Origin: Coriobacteriales bacterium
GTDB taxonomy: Bacteria; Actinomycetota; Coriobacteriia; Coriobacteriales; UBA8131
Assembly: GCA_031263105.1 (NCBI GenBank)
Contig: JAISGJ010000220.1
Location: 1-33,272 of the forward strand
Length of the DNA: 33,272 nucleotides
Direction: 5' to 3'
Numbering within the stretch: the stretch's first letter is position 1; each line of letters starts with the position of its first letter. The position numbers and the translations under genes were made by a program. Below, piece after piece: positions 16,179 through 24,510 of this stretch. The notes under the pieces are model-generated. The model searched no databases. It had not been told where the DNA came from and was given only the letters and a program-made list of their open reading frames with translations.

Positions 16179-19100
16179 ATGCCACAAGACACGTACAGAT
16201 ATGCACACTTCACCGAAGCTCACTACGAGAACGCCGTCATAGAGGTGCTCCGCGACACCTTGGGCTACGGCTCTGTCTACGCGCCTGACCTGGAGCGGGA
16301 TTACACCGACCCGCTCTATGTGGACGAGTTGCTGCCTGCCTTGCGCAAAATCAATCCCAAGGTGCCGGAGGCGGCGCTTGCGGAGGCGGTCTACAGGCTG
16401 CGGGACTTCGAGGGCGGGACGCTCTGGCAGAAGAACATCCGGTTCATGGACTACCTCCAGAACGGAGTGCCCGTCAACTATCACGACGGGGGCGAGCAGC
16501 AAGCGGAGCTGGTCAACCTTGTGGACTACGAGGACGTGGGGCGAAACACCTTCACCGTCGCCAATCAGTGGACGGTTGTCGAGAACAGCGAGAAGCGTCC
16601 CGATGTCATCGTCTTCCTGAACGGCATGCCTATCGTAGTGTTTGAGCTCAAATCGCCCTCCCGGGAGGAGACCGATGCGAGCGAGGCGTACCGGCAGCTG
16701 CGCAACTACATGCAGGAGATACCGTCGCTGTTCGTCTACAACGCCTTCTGCGTCATGAGCGACCTTGCCACGTCCAAGGCCGGCACCATCACTGCCGAAG
16801 AAGACCGCTTCATGGAGTGGAAGACGAAGGACGGCAGCTACGAGAACACGCAGCACGCCCAGTTCGACACCTTCCTTGAGGGGATGTTCGACAAGGCGCG
16901 GCTGCTCGATATTGTCAAGAACTTCATCTGCTTCTCCGACGACGTGAAGATTCTCGGCGCGTACCACCAGTACTTCGCGGTGCGCAAGGCCATCGACTCC
17001 ACCCAGAGTGCGTCAGGGACAGACGGGAAGGGCGGCGTGTTCTGGCACACGCAGGGCAGCGGCAAGTCGCTCTCGATGGTGTTTTACGCGCACCTGCTGC
17101 AGGAGGCCCTGAACTCGCCGACCATCGTGGTCCTCACCGACCGCAACGACCTTGACGACCAGCTCTTCGAGCAGTTCTCCAAGTGCGCCGACTTCCTGCG
17201 GCAGACCCCGGTACAGGCGGAGAGCCGCGAGCACCTGAAGGAGCTTCTTGCCGGACGACGGGCCAACGGCATCATCTTCACCACCGCGCAGAAGTTCGAG
17301 GAGTCCGACGAGCGCCTTTCCGAGCGCAGCAACGTCGTCATCATCGCCGACGAGGCCCATCGCAGCCAGTTCATCGACCAAGCCGTCGACAGCAAGACGG
17401 GCAGGGTCAAAAAGACCTTCGGCCTCATCATCCGGGAGAGTCTGCCGAACGCCACCTACATCGGCTTCACGGGAACGCCGATATCCAGCAAGGACCGCAG
17501 CACCATCGAGGTCTTTGGCAACTACATCGATGTCTACGACATGACGCAGGCCGTCGAGGACGGCGCCACCCGCCCCGTCTACTACGAGAGCCGCGTCATC
17601 CATCTGAGGCTCGACGAGGACATCCTGCGGCTCATCGACGCCGAGTACGACCTCATGGCACAGAGCGCCGAGCCTTACGCCATCGAGAAGAGCAAGAAGG
17701 AGCTCGGTCGCATGGACAGCATCCTCGGTGCGGAACAGACCTTGGACGCGCTCTGCGAGGACATCGTGAGACACTACGAGGAGAACCGGCAGAACGAGCT
17801 CACGGGCAAGGCGATGATCGTCTCCTACTCCCGCCCGATCGCAATGGGCATCTACCGGAAGATACTCTCGATGCGCCCTGCCTGGGCAGAGAAGGTCGGC
17901 GTGGTGATGACCTCCAGCAACGACGACCCCGAGGAGTGGCACGGCGTCATCGGCAACAAGCGCCACCGCGACGAGATGGCCAAGAGGTTCAAGGACGACG
18001 ACGACCCCCTGAAAATCGCAATTGTCGTGGATATGTGGCTGACCGGCTTCGACGTGCCGAGCCTCGCGACGATGTACCTCTACAAGCCGATGGCCGGGCA
18101 CAACCTGATGCAGGCCATCGCCCGCGTCAACCGCGTCTACAAGGACAAGGAGGGCGGCCTGGTCGTCGACTACGTCGGCATCGCCTCCGCGCTGAAGCAG
18201 GCGATGAACGACTACACGAACCGCGACAGGCACAACTACGGGGACACCAACGTCGCCAAGACCGCATTGCCGAAGTTCGTTGAGAAGCTCGAGGTCTGCC
18301 GCGACCTGATGCACGGCTTTGACTATTCGGTCTTTATGAGAGACTCTGCGTCCGACCTCGACCGGGCAAAGACCATCAGCGGCGGCGTCAATTTCCTGAC
18401 GGCGGTGGAGCCGCTGCCCCGGCCTGCCGCCACTCCGACCGACGTCATCGGCTCGGACGACTACTTCTATGCGGACAAGGTGGCCGAGGGGGCGTTCGGG
18501 GCGCCGTTCGCGCACAAGGCCCTGAAGGCCTCGCCCGATGAGCGCGAGACGCGCAAGGACAGCTTCATCAAAGAGGCGATGCTGCTGCGCCAGGCCCTGT
18601 CGCTTTGCCGCAGCCTGCTGACCCCCGCGCAGAGGCTCGAGGCTGCGTACTTCGAGGCGGTGCGCACCTTGCTCACGCGCATCACAGGCGAGGACAAGCC
18701 GCTCTCGCTCAAGGACATCAATGCTCGCGTCAACGAGCTCCTCAAAGCGAGCATCCGAAGCGAAGGCGTCATCAACCTCTTCTCGGACATCGACACGGGC
18801 TTCTCGCTGTTCGACTCCCAGTTCCTCGAAGAGATCGCCAAGATGAAGGAGCGCAACCTCGCGGTGGAGATACTCAAGAAACTGCTCGCCGAGCAGATAT
18901 CCCTCTACCGCAGGACGAACCTCGTCAAATCCGAGAAGTTCTCCGAGATGCTTTCACGGGCAATGAAGGCCTATCTCAATGGGATGCTCTCCAACGAAGA
19001 GGTCATCGCCGAGCTGATGAAGATGGCGCACGAGATGCAGACCGCCCACGAGGAAGGCTCCGCGATGGGCCTGACCGACGAGGAACTCGCCTTCTACGAC

Positions 19101-19349
19101 GCACTGACGCGACCGGAGGCCATCAAGGACTTCTACGAGAACGACGAGCTCGTGGCGATGACGCGGGAACTCACGGACGTCCTGCGCAAGAGCCGCACCA
19201 TCGACTGGCAAAAGAAGGAGTCCGCCCGCGCCGGGATGCGCCGCATGGTCAAGAAGCTCCTGAAGAAGCACAAGTACCCGCCCGAGGGCATGGACGACGC
19301 CATCACCACCGTCATAGGCCAATGCGAGATGTGGACGGACAGGCCATAA
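16179..19349 (+). CDS. hsdR: Type I restriction endonuclease subunit HsdR
   Basis: A 1056-residue motor and nuclease subunit. The PD-(D/E)XK nuclease sits near the N terminus (Asp ~142 in RPDVIVF; Glu ~156 and Lys ~158 in FELKSP). The SF2 translocase follows, with Walker A GSGKS (Lys ~296), DEAH (~391), GFTGTPI and the motif VI region AIARVNRVY. The C-terminal ~250 residues are the helical domain that docks on HsdM. Length and motifs are intact. An AAGGAGGAGG ribosome site lies upstream of the ATG. It is 49 bases after the second hsdS and is the last gene of the type I locus; hepT converges on it with an 18-base gap. Confidence 0.96.
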   Translation: MPQDTYRYAHFTEAHYENAVIEVLRDTLGYGSVYAPDLERDYTDPLYVDELLPALRKINPKVPEAALAEAVYRLRDFEGGTLWQKNIRFMDYLQNGVPVNYHDGGEQQAELVNLVDYEDVGRNTFTVANQWTVVENSEKRPDVIVFLNGMPIVVFELKSPSREETDASEAYRQLRNYMQEIPSLFVYNAFCVMSDLATSKAGTITAEEDRFMEWKTKDGSYENTQHAQFDTFLEGMFDKARLLDIVKNFICFSDDVKILGAYHQYFAVRKAIDSTQSASGTDGKGGVFWHTQGSGKSLSMVFYAHLLQEALNSPTIVVLTDRNDLDDQLFEQFSKCADFLRQTPVQAESREHLKELLAGRRANGIIFTTAQKFEESDERLSERSNVVIIADEAHRSQFIDQAVDSKTGRVKKTFGLIIRESLPNATYIGFTGTPISSKDRSTIEVFGNYIDVYDMTQAVEDGATRPVYYESRVIHLRLDEDILRLIDAEYDLMAQSAEPYAIEKSKKELGRMDSILGAEQTLDALCEDIVRHYEENRQNELTGKAMIVSYSRPIAMGIYRKILSMRPAWAEKVGVVMTSSNDDPEEWHGVIGNKRHRDEMAKRFKDDDDPLKIAIVVDMWLTGFDVPSLATMYLYKPMAGHNLMQAIARVNRVYKDKEGGLVVDYVGIASALKQAMNDYTNRDRHNYGDTNVAKTALPKFVEKLEVCRDLMHGFDYSVFMRDSASDLDRAKTISGGVNFLTAVEPLPRPAATPTDVIGSDDYFYADKVAEGAFGAPFAHKALKASPDERETRKDSFIKEAMLLRQALSLCRSLLTPAQRLEAAYFEAVRTLLTRITGEDKPLSLKDINARVNELLKASIRSEGVINLFSDIDTGFSLFDSQFLEEIAKMKERNLAVEILKKLLAEQISLYRRTNLVKSEKFSEMLSRAMKAYLNGMLSNEEVIAELMKMAHEMQTAHEEGSAMGLTDEELAFYDALTRPEAIKDFYENDELVAMTRELTDVLRKSRTIDWQKKESARAGMRRMVKKLLKKHKYPPEGMDDAITTVIGQCEMWTDRP

Positions 19350-19367
19350 CCGGCAGTTCTCAGACCC

Positions 19368-19736
19368 CTAGCTCAGTTCGGCGATGCATTGTTCGCAATA
19401 CGCCCTCAGGGGTGCTATGTCATGTGTGATTGTCTCCCAAAGATAGTCAGTGCGAAAGTCGCCGTAATGATGGGCCGCTATGTTGCGCATCTTTATTATC
19501 TGCCGCCAAGGAACATCGGCGTGTGAGTTCTTGAATGTTGGAGAAAGATGAGTCGCCAGTTCCCCGATCTGCAGGACACCCATCGCCGTGGTGTTCCTAT
19601 AGATGAAACTGCCAGTCAATGCCTCCTTGGAGTCGCCGAGCGCCTTCTTTGCCTCCTCTATCTCATCGCAATAGACGACGATCTTCTCAAGAATCGACTT
19701 GTCGCGCTCGTTGGTCGATACGGAGTCACTGCTCAT
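19368..19736 (-). CDS. hepT: HepT-like HEPN toxin
   Basis: A 122-residue HEPN ribonuclease of the HepT/DUF86 type, the toxin of HepT-MntA systems. The catalytic R-x4-6-H region is seen in MRNIAAHHYGDF. The N-terminal helices (DKSILEKIVVYCDEIEEAKK) and a central G-x-L-Q-I-G-E-L-A helix match the family. In studied systems the MntA partner inactivates HepT by adding AMP near its active site. The ATG at 19736 lies inside the 3' end of the upstream mntA frame, giving an overlap of about 11 bases and tight coupling. A longer in-frame extension upstream is Ser/Trp-rich shadow and was discarded. Confidence 0.88.
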   Translation of the reverse strand: MSSDSVSTNERDKSILEKIVVYCDEIEEAKKALGDSKEALTGSFIYRNTTAMGVLQIGELATHLSPTFKNSHADVPWRQIIKMRNIAAHHYGDFRTDYLWETITHDIAPLRAYCEQCIAELS

Positions 19737-20034
19737 AGACGACCACCTCGTGAGGGGCGATGCGGTCTCTGAATTCCTCACTGAGGGCATCGTCGGTGAG
19801 GAGGTCCACCGGCATCCCGAAGCTGTCCTCCAAGGCCAGCTGAAAGCCCGCCAACTGGATGAGGCCGCGAAGCGAGCCACGGTCAACGATACGAAAGTCC
19901 AAGTCGCTGTCCGAGGTAGGCGCGCCAACAGCATACGACCCAAAGAGGGAAACCTTGGCGACACCGTACTGACGGGCAATCGGCGTCACCTTTCGAGATA
20001 TTTCTGCTATGTCGTAATACTGGATCGACTTCAT
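19726..20034 (-). CDS. mntA: MntA-like nucleotidyltransferase antitoxin
   Basis: A 102-residue minimal nucleotidyltransferase with the motif GSYAVGAPTSDSDLDF (GSx10DxD type), which binds the metal and nucleotide. It is the antitoxin partner of the overlapping hepT and is translated first. A GTG at 20046 in the same frame would add four residues and lies 4 bases after a TATACT box, so a leaderless GTG start is possible; I list the ATG at 20034 because the family usually starts shortly before such a helix. Neither start has a good ribosome site. Confidence 0.88.
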   Translation of the reverse strand: MKSIQYYDIAEISRKVTPIARQYGVAKVSLFGSYAVGAPTSDSDLDFRIVDRGSLRGLIQLAGFQLALEDSFGMPVDLLTDDALSEEFRDRIAPHEVVVYEQ

Positions 20035-20050
20035 CTTCGTCACCACCAGC

Positions 20051-20056
20051 AGTATA
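20051..20056 (-). promoter_or_regulatory. -10 box of mntA-hepT
   Basis: The minus strand reads TATACT here, so the transcript should begin around 20044, at or inside a GTG codon. No convincing -35 is seen. The geometry resembles that of the alpha/beta hydrolase gene. Confidence 0.4.
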
Positions 20057-20080
20057 CCATCGACACGGCTCTGCTGGCCT

Positions 20081-20290
20081 ATGGAACCGCCCGCTTCTCG
20101 TTGCCGCCGAGCGACATGGCCCGAGCCGTTCCAGCACGGATGTGCGACCGGGCTTGCGGCGGCGGCCCTCGTCCGGCTGCGGGCCGATGGGGTAGAATGG
20201 ATCTACGTTGTTTATCAGGGGATACCCGCGAGGGCAAAGGCGACAGGAGGGCGTCACGTGGACATGAGGCGGCAGCGGGCGGCAGCGGCG
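20081..20290 (+). promoter_or_regulatory. Leader of the MmeI-like gene, second copy of the shared leader
   Basis: Homologous to 10076-10130 plus 10546-about 10730 upstream of hsdM. It contains TAGAAT (20193-20198) as a -10-like box, and the uninterrupted site GTTCCAGC (20128-20135) where element copy C is inserted in the other leader. Similarity extends slightly into the coding start. Confidence 0.6.
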
Positions 20291-23047
20291 GCCTTCGCCG
20301 GGAAGTGGGCGGGGCGCGGCTACGAGAAGGGCGACACCGCCCCGTTCTGGCTGGAGTTCCTGCGCGAGTGCCTGGGCGTGGCCGACCCCGACTCACTGGC
20401 CAGGTTCGAGAGGCGCACCGACGCGGGGTTCCCCGACGTGACCATCTCAGACACCGGGGTCATCATCGAGCAGAAGTCCCTGGGGGTGGACCTCGACAAG
20501 GCCGAGACCCGCCAGAGGCGGCAGGTCACCCCCTACGAGCAGGCGCTCAGCTACGCCCAGTCGCTGCCCCCCTCGCAAAGCCCGCGCTTCATCGTCACCT
20601 GCAACTTCGAGACCTTCCGCATCTACGACCGCGAGGCCGACCAGTCCGGCGAGGCCTTCACGCAGGTCGGGCTCGAGGAGCTGCCCGAGCAGGTGCACCT
20701 GTTCGGCTTCATGGCAGACCCCGCCAACTCCCGCACGGAGCGCGAGCGCAAGGTCTCCGTCGAGGCGGGCGCGCTCATCGGGGAGCTGCACCGCAGGCTC
20801 CGGGCCCAGTACCCCGACCCGGAGGGCGCCGAGAGCCGCCACTCGCTGAACGTGCTCTGCGTCCGGCTGGTCTTCCTGCTCTTCGCCGAGGACGCGGGGC
20901 TGCTCGGGAGGAAGGACTTCCTCTACGACTACCTGCGGGAGGTGCCCGCCGGCAAGGGGATGTTCCGCCGCGCCCTGCTCGACCTCTTCGACGTGCTGGA
21001 CACGCCCGCAGACGAGCGCAGGCTCTACCCGGGGGACGCGCTCGCCGGCTTCCCCCACATCAACGGCGGCCTGTTCGCAGAGCGCATCGAGGTCCCCGTC
21101 TTCACCGACGACATCAAGCACCACCTGCTCCAGAGGACCTCCCTGGGCTTCGACTGGTCGGCGATAAGCCCGGTCGTCTTCGGCGGGGTCTTCGAGTCCA
21201 CCCTGAACCCCGAGACCCGCGCCGGCGGCGGCATGCACTACACGAGCGTCGAGAACATCCACAAGGTCATAGGCCCGCTGTTCTTAGACGCGCTCGAGGA
21301 GGAGCTCGACGGCATCGTCGCCGCAGGGCTGCCGGAGAGGGCCTTGGCGCAGCGGCTCCGGGGCTTCCAGGACAGGCTCGCGTCCCTGCGCTTCCTCGAC
21401 CCCGCCTGCGGCTCCGGCAACTTCCTCACCGAGGCCTACCTCTGCCTGCGCCGCCTGGAGAACCGCGCTCTCATGCGGCTCCACGGCGGGCAGGGCACGC
21501 TCGACCTCGGCGACGGCGGCGCCGTCAAGGTGGGCCTCTCGCAGTTCTACGGCATCGAGATAAACGACTTCGCCGTGCGCGTGGCCGCCACCGCACTCTG
21601 GATAGCCGAGCTCCAAGCCAACCGGGAGAGCGAGGGCGTCACCCACCGCGCCATCGAGGACTTCCCCCTCAAGGACAGCGCCAACATCGTGCTCGCCAAC
21701 GCCCTCGCCACCGACTGGGACGACGTGCTGCCCGCCGACGAGTGCAGCTACGTCATGGGCAACCCGCCGTTCTTGGGGTATTCGACCATGAGCAAGCAAC
21801 AGGCGGCGGAGATGCAGGCCATCTTCGAGGGCACCAAGGGAGCCGGCACGCTTGACTACGTAGCCGCCTGGTACAGGAAGGCCGCCGACTACTCGGACGA
21901 CACGGGCGTCCACTGCGCCTTCGTCTCAACCAACTCGATCTGTCAAGGGCAGCAGGTCGAGCCGCTCTGGAAGCCTCTGTTCGAGCGCGGCATCCACATC
22001 AACTTCGCCCACAAGAGCTTCGTCTGGAACAGCGAGGCGACAGACCTCGCCCACGTTCACGTCGTCGTCGTCGGGTTCTCGCACGAGCCTGACCGACCGC
22101 TCCTGTTCGAGTACCTGGGCGGAAGGGGCGCGGCGACCGTCCGCCCGGTGAACAACATCAACGCCTATCTCGTAGACGCAGACAATGTGTTCGTCGCAAA
22201 GCGGTCGAAGCCGATGAGCGACGTGCCGCCCATGACCGCCGGAGGCAAGCCCACGGAGGGAGGCAACCTCATCCTGTCCCAAGACGAGAGGGACGAGCTA
22301 GTCTGCAGGGAGCCGCTTGCCGAGAGGTACATCCGCAGCTACTCGATGGGCGCCGAGTTCATCAACGGCATCCCCCGCTACTGCCTGTGGCTCGTGGACT
22401 GCCCTCCCCACGAGCTGCGCCAGATGCCCCTCGTGCGGGAGCGGGTCGAGCGGGTGCGCGAAATGCGCCTGGCGAGCTCGAAGGATGCGACGCGCAGAAA
22501 GGCCGCCACGCCGACGCTGTTCGATGAGATACGAGCGATTTCCGGTGACCACTATATAGCAGTACCGCAGGTCTCCTCCGAGAGACGAAACTACATACCC
22601 ATCGGGTTCCTGACGAACCAGACGGTTCCGGGCAACATGCTCTTCGTGATCGGAGGGGCCGACACGTACCTGTTCGGATTGCTCACCTCCCAGTTCCACA
22701 ACGCCTGGATGCGCACGATCGCCGGACGGCTGAAGTCAGATTATCGCTATTCGAACACACTGGTCTACAACACCTTCGTCTTCCCCGACGCGACTGAGGG
22801 GCAGAAGCAGGGAATCTCGGCTCGTGCCCAAGCGGTCCTTGATGCCCGCGCCAAATTCCCCGAAAGCTCCCTCGCCGACCTCTACGACCCCCTCGCCATG
22901 CCGCCCGACCTCCTCCGCGCCCACCGCTCCCTCGACCGCGCCGTCGAGCAGGCCTACGGCGTCACCTTCAACGGCGACGAGGAGCGAATTGTCGCGCATT
23001 TATTTGGGTTGTACTCGCAGGAAATCGAACATTTCGATGCCCAGTAA
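20258..23047 (+). CDS. MmeI-like (type IIL/IIG) restriction-modification enzyme
   Basis: A 929-residue single-chain endonuclease, methyltransferase and specificity protein. The N-terminal nuclease motif is D ~60 (FPDVTISD), then Glu ~71 and Lys ~73 in IIEQKS, with MmeI-like spacing. A helical spacer domain follows, then the N6-adenine methyltransferase with FLDPACGSGNFL (from ~379) and GNPPFLGY (Asn ~502). The final ~300 residues correspond to the recognition and C-terminal domains (FINGIPRYCLWL, VPQVSSERRNYIP). MmeI-type enzymes methylate one strand and cut about 20 bases away. The GTG at 20258 was chosen because AGGAGGG lies 8 bases upstream; an ATG two codons later is possible. The HEPN gene follows after 70 bases. 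Motifs look intact. Confidence 0.9.
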   Translation: MDMRRQRAAAAAFAGKWAGRGYEKGDTAPFWLEFLRECLGVADPDSLARFERRTDAGFPDVTISDTGVIIEQKSLGVDLDKAETRQRRQVTPYEQALSYAQSLPPSQSPRFIVTCNFETFRIYDREADQSGEAFTQVGLEELPEQVHLFGFMADPANSRTERERKVSVEAGALIGELHRRLRAQYPDPEGAESRHSLNVLCVRLVFLLFAEDAGLLGRKDFLYDYLREVPAGKGMFRRALLDLFDVLDTPADERRLYPGDALAGFPHINGGLFAERIEVPVFTDDIKHHLLQRTSLGFDWSAISPVVFGGVFESTLNPETRAGGGMHYTSVENIHKVIGPLFLDALEEELDGIVAAGLPERALAQRLRGFQDRLASLRFLDPACGSGNFLTEAYLCLRRLENRALMRLHGGQGTLDLGDGGAVKVGLSQFYGIEINDFAVRVAATALWIAELQANRESEGVTHRAIEDFPLKDSANIVLANALATDWDDVLPADECSYVMGNPPFLGYSTMSKQQAAEMQAIFEGTKGAGTLDYVAAWYRKAADYSDDTGVHCAFVSTNSICQGQQVEPLWKPLFERGIHINFAHKSFVWNSEATDLAHVHVVVVGFSHEPDRPLLFEYLGGRGAATVRPVNNINAYLVDADNVFVAKRSKPMSDVPPMTAGGKPTEGGNLILSQDERDELVCREPLAERYIRSYSMGAEFINGIPRYCLWLVDCPPHELRQMPLVRERVERVREMRLASSKDATRRKAATPTLFDEIRAISGDHYIAVPQVSSERRNYIPIGFLTNQTVPGNMLFVIGGADTYLFGLLTSQFHNAWMRTIAGRLKSDYRYSNTLVYNTFVFPDATEGQKQGISARAQAVLDARAKFPESSLADLYDPLAMPPDLLRAHRSLDRAVEQAYGVTFNGDEERIVAHLFGLYSQEIEHFDAQ

Positions 23048-23117
23048 ATTCTGCGTCACTATTTCTTTGAAGCACGCTTTTAAGGCGTGAAACTTGAGAA
23101 TGGGAAATGAGGCAGTG

Positions 23118-24467
23118 ATGAAGCTCGAATACATATTAATTCCAACAGATGAAACAGATGATGAAGCTACTGCTCAAACAGTACGAGCATTTCTAAAGAG
23201 GCGGTTCAGGGCAGTAAGGGTAGATACGTTGGATTTGGAGTATCGCAAGAAGATAATAAGCGTACCTTATACGTTAAGGAAAAGTGAAGGTAGTGCAAGT
23301 ACACGATTCCATTTTTCTGTCGAACTATCCAACTTTCAGCGGGATTACCAGAGTCGTATTCTCTCAAAAGTCCATTCGCTAGTCTCCGAAGGGGAACGAC
23401 AACACTTTTATATCTTGCTTGTGCGAGATGATGTCAGCGCCTATTGTGCGGAAAGAATCTATCCTTCGCTATACCAACTGGAATCTCGGGTACGCTCCAT
23501 TCTCTACAAATTGCTTACAAAAGCCCTTGGACGTTACTGGTATGCGCAAGAAATGCCTAGCAAGCTAAAGAAGAACATTCAGAAGAAAATCAAGACATCG
23601 CCCAAACACTCGGAAGAAGAGGTGGTGGTAGAACGGGCACTGCAGGAACTCACCTTCAATGAACTTATTGAATGGTTACTGAGGAAATCAAGAGAGAACT
23701 CGCCTGACAAGATAATAGATGATGACCTAAGGGATGAAATTATATGCAACCTTAGCAAAGAAGAGATAATCGAAAAGGTGGCCACCGCACGCGAAAAGAC
23801 ATTATGGAGCAGATACCGTGCGGACTATTTTGAGATTGTCGGATTCGAAGAAAAGCTTGGAAAGCTCAAGGACGTCCGTAATGCTGTCTGCCATTGCAAG
23901 TTTTTTCATTGGGACGACCTGAGTTCAGCGAAGGCTCTATTTAAGGAAGGCGACTTGCTCGAATCTCTTGACAAGGGAATTGATAAAATTGACAGCGAAG
24001 ACATGACCGCTGAATTTGCTGCAGACGTTCTCCGGGATTCGGCATTAGGTCTCTCTGGACTCTCCGAAATGTTCAGCGAGTTATTGTATCCCCATGCAAT
24101 GAAGCTGTCGGAAATACTAGCCGACGCGATAGGCCCGATTACACAAAATTTCACGTCAGACATCCTTCAGCCCATCGCTAGGCCACTATCTGTTGCACAA
24201 ACGGAGCAAGCAGAGATGCTAAAAAGCTTCTTGGGTGCCATTATGCCCAAATACAATTTCACATCCGCAATCTCAAGCGTAACGGACTTTGGGATACACG
24301 AGGACATTGCTTCCCAAATGCTAAACTTACGAGGTCAATCATATGCAAACAATATGAGAACCACCATTTCTGCCCTTCCGTTAAAATGTTCAGGCTTACC
24401 AAGTAAAGACAAGGGCTTCGCGCAAATAGACAATAAGCACCATGTCGAGGAGAAGGATAAAGATTGA
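23118..24467 (+). CDS. HEPN-domain protein of unknown family (candidate defence effector)
   Basis: A 449-residue protein I cannot place in a named family. Residues ~1-110 form an alpha/beta N-terminal domain (EYILIPTDETDD, then FYILLVRDD). Residues ~115-265 look like a HEPN domain: a helix resembling those of ApeA-like HEPN proteins (YPSLYQLESRVRSILYKLL, then GRYWY) and the R-x4-H ribonuclease signature Arg ~254 to His ~259 (RNAVCH). The C-terminal ~180 residues are helical without a recognised motif. The gene is clearly more AT-rich than the restriction genes before it, a sign of separate origin. The ATG at 23118 has GAGG five bases upstream; TTG 23094 and ATG 23100 are alternatives. It sits between the MmeI-like and AlbA_2 genes in the same direction. 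Confidence 0.7.
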   Translation: MKLEYILIPTDETDDEATAQTVRAFLKRRFRAVRVDTLDLEYRKKIISVPYTLRKSEGSASTRFHFSVELSNFQRDYQSRILSKVHSLVSEGERQHFYILLVRDDVSAYCAERIYPSLYQLESRVRSILYKLLTKALGRYWYAQEMPSKLKKNIQKKIKTSPKHSEEEVVVERALQELTFNELIEWLLRKSRENSPDKIIDDDLRDEIICNLSKEEIIEKVATAREKTLWSRYRADYFEIVGFEEKLGKLKDVRNAVCHCKFFHWDDLSSAKALFKEGDLLESLDKGIDKIDSEDMTAEFAADVLRDSALGLSGLSEMFSELLYPHAMKLSEILADAIGPITQNFTSDILQPIARPLSVAQTEQAEMLKSFLGAIMPKYNFTSAISSVTDFGIHEDIASQMLNLRGQSYANNMRTTISALPLKCSGLPSKDKGFAQIDNKHHVEEKDKD

Positions 24468-24510
24468 TGTTGAATCCACTGGCTGCAATTAGAGATAGGT
24501 GCGTAACATC

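Noticed and set aside
17013-18515. 500-residue minus-strand ORF inside hsdR
   Set aside because: Antisense shadow in GC-rich DNA; hsdR has all motifs intact and the shadow is low-complexity Val/Asp/Arg sequence.
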